The position numbers and the translations under genes were made by a program. Below are positions 37,347 through 45,826 of a stretch of 48,360 bases of DNA, piece by piece (the stretch's first letter is position 1; each line of letters begins with the position of its first letter). Location of the stretch: NCBI GenBank assembly GCA_016291405.1, contig JAEEXG010000016.1, positions 1 through 48,360 on the forward strand, given 5' to 3'. This stretch comes from Lachnospiraceae bacterium. Lineage in GTDB: Bacteria > Bacillota > Clostridia > Lachnospirales > Lachnospiraceae. The notes under the pieces are model-generated. The model was not told the DNA's origin. It worked only from the letters and a program-made list of their open reading frames with translations, and did not search any database.

Positions 37347-40055
37347 ATGGGAAAAAACATATTTAAGTTTAATAAACGACACGGCATCCAATATGGATTT
37401 ATTGCCGTTTGTTTGCTTACAATAATCATGGTTGTTTATTCAAACAGCCATAAACCGTTCCAAAACGTCAACTATTTCAAAGACTACGACAAAATTCAAA
37501 AATATAACGACGGATGGACTATACAAGACGGCGATAAATCTTTTGAAACCTCATTCCCCTCAAAAGGCGAACTTGATATTACTAATAATTCGGTGTTGCT
37601 TTTGAACAAGCTTCCGGATAATCTTCCTGCGGCCGCAACCTTGCTTTACGGCACATCTTTGCAGGAAATTCACGTGTATGTGGATAATGAGCTTATCTAT
37701 GAATACGGCGGAAGGCAGTACTCTGCATTCGGACGTAACTACGGAAGTATCTGGCATTTAATCACTCTACCGGAAGGAAGCTCGGGAAAAGACTTAAAGA
37801 TTGAAATAGTAAGCCCATATGATGAATATAAGAATCATTTTGCAAATTGCTACATAGGCAGCTATGGAGAAGGTGTTGCCCATCTTGCTCATACCTACGG
37901 CGGAAATTTAATTTACATTTTCATCACTGCGATGATTGGTTTTATCCTTCTTATTTATTACATTTTCTTAAGGGCAACCCATGTTAAATCCGCAGAGCAG
38001 ATGCTTTATATTTCCCTTCTTGCAATCATTGCATCCATTTGGGAATTTACGGAATGTAAGCTTACGCCCATTCTTGTTTCAAATATAACCGGTAATACGG
38101 CGGCTAACTTTTTGTTCCTTGCGTTAGTTGCTATTCCTTTGGTGCTTTATACGGATTCCGTTGAAAAAAGAACCTATCATAAAATCATGGCGGTTCTTTT
38201 ATGTGCCCTTGAAATAAACATCGTTGTACAGATCATCCTTCAGATTTTCGGCGTAAAAGATTTCTTTGAAATGATGCTTGTAACTCACATTTTGATGGGC
38301 TTATCAGGAGCTGTCTGTGCTGTTACTTTAATAATTAGATACATTAAGGAACGTGAAAAAGAACTGATAGTTCCCATTGTGTCTGTAATTGTGGCGCTCG
38401 TCGGAGGCCTTGGGGAAATCTTTTGGACCTATATAACAGGCGTAGTTAAGGTTGATTTTGTTAACATCGCCATTATGATAGTTATCTTCATGACAGGTCT
38501 TGAGACCGTAAGAGTTGCTTTTGAAAGCATAAAAGAAAGCAGACGTGCACTTGAAGAAAACGCAGCAAAGAGCACCTTCCTTGCAAACATGAGCCATGAA
38601 ATCAGAACGCCCATGAATGCAATTTATGCTTTAAGCGAACTTTTGGTTAACGCTGAAGATCTTTCTGCAGGAAGCAGAGACTTTGCAAAGACGATTCATT
38701 CATCTGCCGCAAACCTTTTGGAAATAATCAACGACTTGCTTGATTTTTCAAAGATCACGGCTCAGAAATACGATATTATAGACGAAGAATACGAGCTTTC
38801 AGAGCTTGTATCTGACGTAAGAGAAATGATTGCTATTCGTGCATGTGAAAAAGAGCTTAAGTTTAACATGTACGTAAATCCCGATATTCCTTATGAATTA
38901 TACGGTGACCTTGGAAGAATCAGACAGATTCTTTTAAACCTTTTAAACAACGCCGTTAAATATACAGACGAAGGCGAAGTTTCATTAAAGATTGATTATG
39001 AAATGCTTCCAGACAACAAGGTTCGCTTAATCTTTACGGTATCTGATACAGGTATCGGTATTAAAGAAAGCGATATGAAAGACCTTTTCGAAGCCTTCGT
39101 GCAGGTTGACAGAGCAAAGAATAAATCAAAAGAAGGTACAGGCCTTGGCCTTGCAATCTCAATTGCTCTTGCAAAGATGATGCACGGAAACATTACGGTT
39201 GAGAGTGAATACGGAAAAGGCTCCACCTTTACCGCAACGGTTGAACAGGTAATCAGAAGCCGTAAGACCTACAAAAAAGAGGTTATGGACTATTTTGAAA
39301 AGAATGGTTCACTTCCCTTTATTCTTGTGGAATCAGACTTTGAAACAACAGGCTATTACAAAAAGCTTTTAACAGACTGCGGAGCAAAGTTTGTAACCTG
39401 CGCAGAAGAAGATATTTCCGATGAGATTTTCTTAAAGGAAAGCCCCCTTGTTTTGTTTACCACAAAAGAGCATCCTTACTTATTCTCTGAAGAGTTTAGA
39501 GCGGAAAATCCTTTTGTAAGGGCCGTAGGCGTTGCTTGCTGCATGGAATTCTTAGAGCCCGGAAGTAACGGAGAAATTATAAGAAAGCCCATGACAAGCG
39601 CAGAGGTTTACCTTCTTACAAAGCCTCACAAGGTAGAAAAAGAAACAATAAGCTTTGCGGCACCCGATGCCAAAGTCATGGTGGTAGATGACAATATAGT
39701 TAACTTACGTGTCATGAAAGAAATCCTTGGAAAGTATGAAATCAAGCCCACCCTTTGCTCAAATGCCACTCAGGCAGTTGCTGCAATGGAGCTTAAGCAT
39801 TTTGACTTTATCTTTATGGACCACATGATGCCCGAAATCGACGGTATCGAAGCCACTGCCCGAATTAGAGCTTTGCCTGATGTAGGCAACAAAGTTAAAA
39901 TCGTAGCCTTGACAGCTAATGCTGTAAAAGGCGTAGATAAAATGTATAAAGAGAATGGAATGGACGGCTTCTTGGCTAAACCTATCTCTATAGTCGATGT
40001 AGGAAAAGCATTAAAGAAGCATCTTCCTAAAGAATTAGTCAAAGATATAGAATAA
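37347..40055 (+). CDS. Hybrid sensor histidine kinase with 7TM-type sensor, pseudo-receiver and receiver
   Basis: The chosen ATG at 37347 gives 902 residues; a TTG 57 bases upstream lacks a ribosome site. One N-terminal helix (about residues 10-28) leads to an outside beta-rich domain (about 30-185). Seven or so membrane helices then follow (about 190-395), the layout of 7TM-DISM sensors. HisKA has His417 in MSHEIRTPMNA. HATPase motifs are LLNLLNNAVKYT, DTGIGI and GTGLGLAI. A receiver-like segment (about 650-755) lacks a clear phospho-Asp and appears inactive. A final receiver (about 770-890) has predicted phospho-Asp825 in FIFMDHMMP. No response regulator or DNA-binding output lies nearby. 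The signal is unknown; the glycerol operon upstream is a neighbour, not proof of function. Confidence 0.85.
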   Translation: MGKNIFKFNKRHGIQYGFIAVCLLTIIMVVYSNSHKPFQNVNYFKDYDKIQKYNDGWTIQDGDKSFETSFPSKGELDITNNSVLLLNKLPDNLPAAATLLYGTSLQEIHVYVDNELIYEYGGRQYSAFGRNYGSIWHLITLPEGSSGKDLKIEIVSPYDEYKNHFANCYIGSYGEGVAHLAHTYGGNLIYIFITAMIGFILLIYYIFLRATHVKSAEQMLYISLLAIIASIWEFTECKLTPILVSNITGNTAANFLFLALVAIPLVLYTDSVEKRTYHKIMAVLLCALEINIVVQIILQIFGVKDFFEMMLVTHILMGLSGAVCAVTLIIRYIKEREKELIVPIVSVIVALVGGLGEIFWTYITGVVKVDFVNIAIMIVIFMTGLETVRVAFESIKESRRALEENAAKSTFLANMSHEIRTPMNAIYALSELLVNAEDLSAGSRDFAKTIHSSAANLLEIINDLLDFSKITAQKYDIIDEEYELSELVSDVREMIAIRACEKELKFNMYVNPDIPYELYGDLGRIRQILLNLLNNAVKYTDEGEVSLKIDYEMLPDNKVRLIFTVSDTGIGIKESDMKDLFEAFVQVDRAKNKSKEGTGLGLAISIALAKMMHGNITVESEYGKGSTFTATVEQVIRSRKTYKKEVMDYFEKNGSLPFILVESDFETTGYYKKLLTDCGAKFVTCAEEDISDEIFLKESPLVLFTTKEHPYLFSEEFRAENPFVRAVGVACCMEFLEPGSNGEIIRKPMTSAEVYLLTKPHKVEKETISFAAPDAKVMVVDDNIVNLRVMKEILGKYEIKPTLCSNATQAVAAMELKHFDFIFMDHMMPEIDGIEATARIRALPDVGNKVKIVALTANAVKGVDKMYKENGMDGFLAKPISIVDVGKALKKHLPKELVKDIE

Positions 40056-40057
40056 CC

Positions 40058-40094
40058 AATTGCCCCCTGTGTTTCCCACAGGAGGCAATTTTTA
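40058..40094 (+). terminator. Terminator after the second hybrid kinase gene (left end of the repeat)
   Basis: AATTGCC pairs with GGCAATT and CCTGTG with CACAGG around a small loop, with a run of T after the stem. It begins two bases after the kinase stop codon. Confidence 0.85.
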
Positions 40095-40288
40095 TTGGGC
40101 CGGGAAAGATTAGTATATATTTTTTTCGACCTCTTTTTGCGTTGGTGCTTAGCGAGGTATTAAATGCCTGATTCTTGCTCCGCGCTCGGGGCGAGAATCG
40201 GGTATTTACGAGCTTAGCATCCGCTACGCAAAAAGAAGAACGAGAGTGTGCGAAAAAAAATATACTAATTTTCCCGGCCCTTAATGCA

Positions 40289-40323
40289 AAGAAAAACCCC
40301 TGTGGGAAACACAGGGGGCAATT
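40289..40323 (-). terminator. Mirror-image terminator facing the MATE gene (right end of the repeat)
   Basis: The reverse complement of the left terminator occurs here, with the T run (AAAAA on plus, 40292-40296) in the orientation expected for ending the minus-strand MATE transcript. Confidence 0.75.
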
Positions 40324-40351
40324 GGTAATTCTATGTCATTCTATTTGCAAT

Positions 40352-41728
40352 TTAGGCAAGTGCTGCTTTTTTAAGCCTTGCCGACACCTTCCTGAATATA
40401 AAGAAAATGCAAATGAGATGTGCAATTGTCGTCACCGTCCAGGATATAGGATATGAAGCGTATAGGCACTCCAAGGTGGGGATTTTGGTAAATACTGTAT
40501 ATATCCACAATATTCTTAAACCGCATGCTCCAAGTAGTGATACAATCATGGGAAGTACCGAGTAGCCAAGACCGCGGATGGAGCCAACGCAGGTGTCCAT
40601 GGTGCCGCAGGTAAAGTAGGTCATCATGATGATGGACATACGGATCATACCGTATTTAATGACCACGTCTTTGTCATCGGGGCTTGCATAAATTGATAAA
40701 AGCTCGGGGCCGAATATGTATGATAGAAGGCCTAAAGCAAAGCCCACAACCGTTACACAGGCTAGACACGTAAGTAATGTTTTCTTTACACGGTCCATGC
40801 GGTTTGCACCGTAGTTTTGGCTTGTAAAGGAAAGACAAGTGTGATGGAAGGCGTTCATTGATACATATACAAAGCCTTCAATGTTGCAGGCTGCGGAGTT
40901 TCCGGCCATGGTGTCTGAGCCAAAAGAATTGATGGTTGACTGAATGAGCACGTTTGAAATCGAGAAAATCGCGCCCTGAAAACCTGCGGGAAGTCCAAGC
41001 TTTAATATAAGAATTAACTTGTCTTTGTATATTCTTAGTTTATTTAATTCAAATCTATAGCATTCATCGCTTTGCATTAAGCATTTTAAAGTAAGAACTG
41101 CTGAAAGCGCCTGAGAAAGAATGGTTGCATAGGCAACACCTTCCACTCCCATATGAAAAACTATAATAAATATTACATTACAAATTGCATTTACTGCCCC
41201 TGCTATCGTAAGATAAGTAAGAGGCCTTTTTGTATCGCCTATGGATCTAAGGATTGCGGCGCCAAAGTTATAAAGCATTGACATCGGCATTCCCAAAAAG
41301 TAAATCTTTATGTATAAAGAAGAAAGATCCAAAACATCGGTGGGGGTGCCCATAAGCACTAACAAATCAGGAGCAAAGGCAATTCCTATGGCGGCTAGAA
41401 TCACACCGCTTATAAGGGATAAGGCGATTGCCGTGTGTACGGTTTCGTGAACGTCTTTTTCCTGCTTTGAGCCAAAGAAACGTGCCACGGAAACGTTACA
41501 TCCTACGGATAGGCCAAGGAACACATTTACAAGTAAGTTTATTAAAGAAGAAGTGGAGCCGATTGCGGCAAGAGCACTTTTCCCTACATAACGTCCGGCC
41601 ACTATCATGTCGGCTGCGTTAAATAAAAGCTGTAATAAACTTGATAAAATTAGGGGTAGAGTGAAGGAAATAATTTTGGGGAATAAAGGTCCTTCGCTCA
41701 TGTTCATACTGTATTTTTTGTTTTTCAT
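40352..41728 (-). CDS. MATE-family multidrug/toxin exporter
   Basis: The protein (458 residues from the ATG at 41728) has twelve membrane helices in two repeats of six. The family motifs are ISFTLPLILSSLLQLLFNAADMIVAGRYVG at the start of repeat one (split here by context) and the similar LPAGFQGAIFSISNVL at the start of repeat two. MATE proteins export cationic drugs or metabolites using sodium or proton gradients. No start has a clear ribosome site; an ATG at 41749 would lie within a plausible promoter (TTGTTT, 17 bp, TATTAT on the minus strand), so 41728, close to the expected transcript start, is preferred. It is a single-gene unit convergent with the hybrid kinase. Confidence 0.88.
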   Translation of the reverse strand: MKNKKYSMNMSEGPLFPKIISFTLPLILSSLLQLLFNAADMIVAGRYVGKSALAAIGSTSSLINLLVNVFLGLSVGCNVSVARFFGSKQEKDVHETVHTAIALSLISGVILAAIGIAFAPDLLVLMGTPTDVLDLSSLYIKIYFLGMPMSMLYNFGAAILRSIGDTKRPLTYLTIAGAVNAICNVIFIIVFHMGVEGVAYATILSQALSAVLTLKCLMQSDECYRFELNKLRIYKDKLILILKLGLPAGFQGAIFSISNVLIQSTINSFGSDTMAGNSAACNIEGFVYVSMNAFHHTCLSFTSQNYGANRMDRVKKTLLTCLACVTVVGFALGLLSYIFGPELLSIYASPDDKDVVIKYGMIRMSIIMMTYFTCGTMDTCVGSIRGLGYSVLPMIVSLLGACGLRILWIYTVFTKIPTLECLYASYPISWTVTTIAHLICIFFIFRKVSARLKKAALA

Positions 41729-41840
41729 GATTAGTTTATAATAAATCATAAGAATTAAAAAAACAATTAAATACTTTTATTGAGCGATTTTTATAAAAAT
41801 AAGGGTAAAAAACTATAAAAGGGTATTTGACGGAGGGAAA

Positions 41841-42845
41841 ATGATTACAATATCGGCTTGCATGATTGTAAAAAACGAAGAAAAAGTTTTAAAAAGGTGC
41901 CTTGATTCCTTAAAAGGCATCTGGGATGAGCTTATTATTGTTGATACCGGCTCAACCGATAAGACCAAAGAAATTGCTAGAGAATACACAGACAAAGTCT
42001 ACGATTTTGAGTGGAACGACGATTTTTCAAAGGCCAGAAACTTTGCCATAAGCTTTGCCACAAAGGACTATATCTACCTTCCCGACGCCGACGAAGTGAT
42101 AGATGAAAAGAATCAAAAAAGGTTTCTTTTGTTAAAAGAAAACCTTATGCCCGAAATCGAAGTGGTGCAGTTTAGATACGTAAATCAGCTTCAAAAGGGC
42201 ACTGTATATAACTTTGATAAAGAGTATCGCCCTAAGCTTTACAAGCGCTTAAGAGAGATTACTTTTATTGACCCTGTGCATGAAATGGTGCGCTTTGACC
42301 CTGTGGTGTTTGACTCTGACGTTGACATCATTCATAAGCCGGAAGCCGTGCATTCCGCAAGGGATATAAAGATTTTTGAAAAGGTTACAAAAGAAAACGG
42401 AATCTTAAGCAAGCGCTTAACAAAAATGTATGCAAGAGAGCTTATGGTATCGGGAAAAGAAAAAGATTTTTCAAATGCCAAGGGATATTTTAAGGCGGTT
42501 TCTTTAAGCGAAAACGATCCTGAAATTTTGAAAGTATGCCACATTATTTTGTCAGAGGCCGCTTTGGTTGAATCGGACGTAGCGTCTTTAATGAGGTATG
42601 CTCTTAAAGATGTGGCGGATGATGGCACTAGTGAAACTTGCACAATACTTGGGGCATATTATGAGTCGATTAAGGACTATACGGAGGCTGCAATATGGTA
42701 TTATAACGCTCGATATGAGGTGCAACCTGAAATAAATATACGCTATAAAAACGAGATCCCTCTTAAGGGTTTAGTCAGAGTTTATGAGGCTTTGGGGGAT
42801 GAAGAAACTGCTCACAACTACGAAGAAGAACTCAATAATTTATAA
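41841..42845 (+). CDS. Family 2 glycosyltransferase (SunS-like group) with C-terminal helical repeats
   Basis: The 334-residue protein starts with the GT-A fold: ACMIVKNEEKVLKRCLDSL and DELIIVDTGSTDKT, then FSKARNFAI and the metal-binding DADE motif (about residues 80-83). These match the cd02511-type group that includes SunS-like and beta-1,4-glucosyltransferase-like proteins. A C-terminal part of about 120 residues looks like TPR repeats. The enzyme probably glycosylates a protein or surface polymer in the cytoplasm; donor and acceptor are unknown. GGAGGG lies four bases before the ATG. It is upstream of a membrane-anchored surface protein gene, which is a possible acceptor by proximity. 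Confidence 0.8.
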   Translation: MITISACMIVKNEEKVLKRCLDSLKGIWDELIIVDTGSTDKTKEIAREYTDKVYDFEWNDDFSKARNFAISFATKDYIYLPDADEVIDEKNQKRFLLLKENLMPEIEVVQFRYVNQLQKGTVYNFDKEYRPKLYKRLREITFIDPVHEMVRFDPVVFDSDVDIIHKPEAVHSARDIKIFEKVTKENGILSKRLTKMYARELMVSGKEKDFSNAKGYFKAVSLSENDPEILKVCHIILSEAALVESDVASLMRYALKDVADDGTSETCTILGAYYESIKDYTEAAIWYYNARYEVQPEINIRYKNEIPLKGLVRVYEALGDEETAHNYEEELNNL

Positions 42846-42885
42846 GCAAATTTTAAGCAAACACTCGTTTAGTGAAAAAGTGACA

Positions 42886-42914
42886 TTGATTTTTGTATAG
42901 ACTCAATTTAATAT
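42886..42914 (+). promoter_or_regulatory. Predicted sigma-A promoter for the Cys/His-rich surface protein gene
   Basis: TTGATT (42886-42891), a 17-bp spacer and TAATAT (42909-42914). The transcript would start about 65 bases before the ATG and include the hairpin at 42936. Confidence 0.45.
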
Positions 42915-42935
42915 ACGTTTTGTTACCTGCATATG

Positions 42936-42970
42936 AACTGTTACCCTCCGATATTTGGAGGGCAGTTTTT
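42936..42970 (+). terminator. Terminator-like hairpin in front of the Cys/His-rich protein gene
   Basis: AACTG pairs with CAGTT and CCCTCC with GGAGGG, followed by five T. It sits between the predicted promoter and the ATG. It could end the glycosyltransferase transcript or act as a leader attenuator. The second idea is inference. Confidence 0.6.
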
Positions 42971-42984
42971 ATGGAGGTTTTTTT

Positions 42985-44664
42985 ATGTTTAAGTCAGTAA
43001 ATAAAGGCGTGATTTTTAGATGCCTTTTTGCGTTTTTTCTTTTTTTAACTTTAAGTTTTTTATTCTTTACAAATGATTCCTATGCGGCTTCTTTTGCCCA
43101 CAAACACACAGATGCCTGTTATGGCGAAGTGCAGGCCCTTGCACATCACTGGCACTCAAGCTTTATGGCAAAGGAAGTGCATCATTGCCCGGTTTGCGGC
43201 ACCATGAAAAATTTTAGCGTAAAGGTTTATACAAGGTATTGTGACGGCCCTTGTGAGCCTATCGAGTATGCTTATCACACTGTTTGTTCTTCTTGCGGAT
43301 ATGTGGACAGATGGGATGATGCCGGAACGGAAACGGACCACTACTACACGAAAAGAGCTCTTATCTGCGGAAAGACAGATACGGTAAGCACACCTGCCGC
43401 AACGGTTTCTTTTACCCCATCAACAACAGCCCCCACAAACACATCGGTAATCCTGGATGCTTCAGTGGAAGTCTTTGACGATAACTTTGCCCTTGCCGAT
43501 GCGCCCTACGATTTCGGAGCAGGATACGGCACATCGTCATCCTTTGAAGTTACGGAAAACGGCACCTACACAATCAACGTAAAAGACAGCCAGGGAAGGG
43601 TGTCAAGCACTACGGTTGTGGTTGATTGTATCGATAAAGATGCGCCGATCATTAATTCAATTTCAAAGGACACAAACGCCTGGAGTGAAGAGGGCGTGGT
43701 GATTACCGTAGATGCAGGGGATGAAAAAAGCGGCCTGGCGGAAGCACCTTATTCCTATGAAGGAAGGCCCTACACGGCGGACAACACTTACCGCGTCACT
43801 CACAACGGAGACATTTTGGTGAGGGTAAAGGATGCGGCCGGAAATGTGACCGAGACTGTAATAAGGATTACAAACGTTGGAAGAGACCCGGAAGTGGTTG
43901 CAAGAGAGGAAGAAGCAAGAGAATATCGCTTAAAGCTTGAAAGAGAGCGCCTTTTAAAGGAAGAAGCGGAAAAGCAGGCTCTTTTACAAAAGCAGGCCCT
44001 TGAGAAAAAAGCCTTAGAGGAAGCTAGAAGGAAAAAGGAAATTGCGGAAGCATCTAAAAAAGAAACCGTTTCTGATAACAATCTTTTACCGGGAGTAACG
44101 CCGCCTAAGAAAAGAGCATACATGACTGCCGACGGAAAGTATAAGGTTTATATCGGAAAAGATGCAGCGGGAAAAGATATATTTAAAATCTTAGAATTCG
44201 GAAGGACGGTTTCGGGGAATGATACAGGCAAAAGGGGAGAAAAAATAAATGTAAATAAAAAGGTGAATTCAGAGGGAAACGATAATACCAAAGAGGAAAT
44301 AAGCGACCTGACCTTTGCGGAAGAAAACAAAAGCCCTAAGTGGGTGTATGCATCTGTCGGAAGTCTTTCTTTAAAGGTTGGAATGGGCCTTGCTTTAGTC
44401 GGAATCATTTTCTTTACTTTCTTTAACTACGTATACATTCGCGAAAAATCAAAGGTTAAGCTTGTGACACTTACCAAAGTTAAGATTGTTGATAACAAGG
44501 TGATTGTAAGCGTAAGTTCAAAGAGATTTAAGGGAAAGGGAAGATATTTACTCTACTTTTCACCTTGGGTAAAAATGAAAGCCAAGAATCTTCCCGTCTA
44601 CATTAAGATGGACGATTCAAAGAATTTAATATACTGCGATAACGCTCAGGCGTTTATTTATTAA
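42985..44664 (+). CDS. Membrane-anchored surface protein with Cys/His-rich N-terminus, Ig-like repeats and coiled coil
   Basis: The ATG at 42985 (559 residues) follows GGAGG by seven bases; an in-frame TTG upstream lies within the hairpin. A signal peptide ends near SYAA (about residue 35). Residues 40-135 are rich in His and Cys, with HKHTDACYG, CPVCG, a CDGPC motif and CSSCG, suggesting a metal-binding or disulphide domain. Two tandem Ig-like repeats follow (about 150-300), with APYDFGAGYG and APYSYEG as matching motifs. A charged coiled coil (about 305-370), a linker, one membrane helix (about 460-482) and a 75-residue cytoplasmic beta-rich tail complete the protein. This topology, outside N-terminus and structured inside tail, suggests signalling or anchoring. 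No named family recognised; HxH...DACYG segments are common in Lachnospiraceae surface proteins. Confidence 0.75.
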   Translation: MFKSVNKGVIFRCLFAFFLFLTLSFLFFTNDSYAASFAHKHTDACYGEVQALAHHWHSSFMAKEVHHCPVCGTMKNFSVKVYTRYCDGPCEPIEYAYHTVCSSCGYVDRWDDAGTETDHYYTKRALICGKTDTVSTPAATVSFTPSTTAPTNTSVILDASVEVFDDNFALADAPYDFGAGYGTSSSFEVTENGTYTINVKDSQGRVSSTTVVVDCIDKDAPIINSISKDTNAWSEEGVVITVDAGDEKSGLAEAPYSYEGRPYTADNTYRVTHNGDILVRVKDAAGNVTETVIRITNVGRDPEVVAREEEAREYRLKLERERLLKEEAEKQALLQKQALEKKALEEARRKKEIAEASKKETVSDNNLLPGVTPPKKRAYMTADGKYKVYIGKDAAGKDIFKILEFGRTVSGNDTGKRGEKINVNKKVNSEGNDNTKEEISDLTFAEENKSPKWVYASVGSLSLKVGMGLALVGIIFFTFFNYVYIREKSKVKLVTLTKVKIVDNKVIVSVSSKRFKGKGRYLLYFSPWVKMKAKNLPVYIKMDDSKNLIYCDNAQAFIY

Positions 44665-44717
44665 GAGTTTTTTTACTTGAAATTATCATAAAAACCACTT
44701 ACACTAAAAGAAATCAG

Positions 44718-44739
44718 CGCGTGGAAGGCTTTCCACGCG
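44718..44739 (+). terminator. Perfect hairpin between the surface protein gene and hisC
   Basis: CGCGTGGAA (44718-44726), loop GGCT, TTCCACGCG (44731-44739), followed by TAATCTTTG. The T run is weak. It probably ends the upstream transcript, but it lies only 30 bases before the next ATG. Confidence 0.6.
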
Positions 44740-44769
44740 TAATCTTTGATTTATAAAAAGGGAAAAAGT

Positions 44770-45822
44770 ATGTGGGAAGAAAATGTAAGAAAGGTTGAGC
44801 CTTATGTTCCGGGCGAACAGCCTAAGGTAAACAATCTTATCAAATTAAACACTAATGAGAATCCTTATCCACCGGCTCCGAAGGTTAAGGAGAGACTTTT
44901 AACTTTAAACTACGAGGACTTTAGAAAATATCCCGATCCTACATGTGATAAGTTAAACGCTGCAGTTGCAAAAGCTTACGGCCTTAAAAAAGAAAAAGTA
45001 TTTTCGGGCGTAGGTTCAGATGATGTGCTTGCAACCGCGTTTCTTACTTTCTTTAATTCAAAGAAGCCCATTCTTTTTCCCGATATTACATACAGCTTTT
45101 ATGACGTGTGGGCAAACGTTTACAGAATCCCTTATAAAGAGATTCCTTTAAATGAAGACTTCACAATTACCGTAGAAGACTATTTACAGGAAAACGGCGG
45201 CGTGGTGATTGCAAATCCCAATGCCCCCACAGGAGAAGCACTTCCCCTTTCTTCTATAGAAAGAATTATTAAAGAGAATAAAGAAAGCGTTGTGATTGTA
45301 GACGAAGCTTATGTTGATTTTGGGGCTGAGTCGGCGGTTTCTTTGATCGATAAATACGAAAACTTACTTGTGGTTCAGACTTTTTCTAAGTCAAGATCCA
45401 TGGCAGGCTTAAGAATCGGCTTGGCTTTTGGATGCGAAAAAATCATTAAGTACTTAAATGACGTTAAATATTCAATCAATTCATACACCATGAACATGCC
45501 GTCCTTGGAACTTGGCTGCCTTGCTGTGGAAGACGAGGCTTACTTTAAAGAAACGGTTTCAAAGGTGGTAACAACAAGAGAATGGACAAAGAAAGAGCTT
45601 AAAAAGTTAGGCTTTAGCTTTGCGGATTCAAAGACCAATTTTATTTTTGCTAAGCATAAAAGCGTAAACGGCAAATTCATTTTTGATGAATTAAGAAAGA
45701 AAAATATCTTGGTCAGAAGATTTGACAAAGAGAGAATAAAAGATTATCTTCGCATATCCATAGGCACAGATGAAGAAATGAAGTGTGTCGTTGATGCGTT
45801 AAAAAATATATTAGGAGAGTAG
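44770..45822 (+). CDS. hisC: Histidinol-phosphate aminotransferase family enzyme
   Basis: This is a class I/II PLP-dependent aminotransferase of the HisC group, which converts imidazole-acetol phosphate to histidinol phosphate. The ATG at 44770 (350 residues) is six bases after AAAGGGA; a TTG upstream is not supported. HisC features are the N-terminal KLNTNENPYPP, NPNAPTGEALP, VDEAYVDF and the PLP lysine Lys207 in TFSKSRSMAGLRIG, followed by the closing DYLRISIGTDEE. It is the first gene of a four-gene operon without other histidine genes, so a paralogous role with another amino acid is possible. Confidence 0.85.
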   Translation: MWEENVRKVEPYVPGEQPKVNNLIKLNTNENPYPPAPKVKERLLTLNYEDFRKYPDPTCDKLNAAVAKAYGLKKEKVFSGVGSDDVLATAFLTFFNSKKPILFPDITYSFYDVWANVYRIPYKEIPLNEDFTITVEDYLQENGGVVIANPNAPTGEALPLSSIERIIKENKESVVIVDEAYVDFGAESAVSLIDKYENLLVVQTFSKSRSMAGLRIGLAFGCEKIIKYLNDVKYSINSYTMNMPSLELGCLAVEDEAYFKETVSKVVTTREWTKKELKKLGFSFADSKTNFIFAKHKSVNGKFIFDELRKKNILVRRFDKERIKDYLRISIGTDEEMKCVVDALKNILGE

Positions 45823-45826
45823 ATTA

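Larger units (their letters stand above)
40044..40337. repeat. 294-bp nested inverted repeat between convergent genes
   Basis: A long imperfect palindrome centred near 40185. The outermost arms (40056-40082 and 40299-40325) are exact 27-base reverse complements, and the match extends outward with two mismatches to 40044 and 40337. Inside, GGGCCGGGAAA... (40097-40128) matches the reverse complement of 40251-40280, CTTTTTGCGT matches ACGCAAAAAG, and the core GATTCTTGCTCC (40170-40181) pairs with GGGGCGAGAATC (40188-40199). Several core mismatches are G-U pairs on the plus strand. The left arm includes the last kinase codons and stop. It may be a MITE-like element or an inverted duplication of a terminator region. 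No transposase is present. Confidence 0.85.

Noticed and set aside
40175-40456. Open frame of 93 codons on the plus strand in and beyond the inverted repeat
   Set aside because: It runs through the palindrome and into the end of the MATE gene, has no ribosome site and no protein-like pattern.
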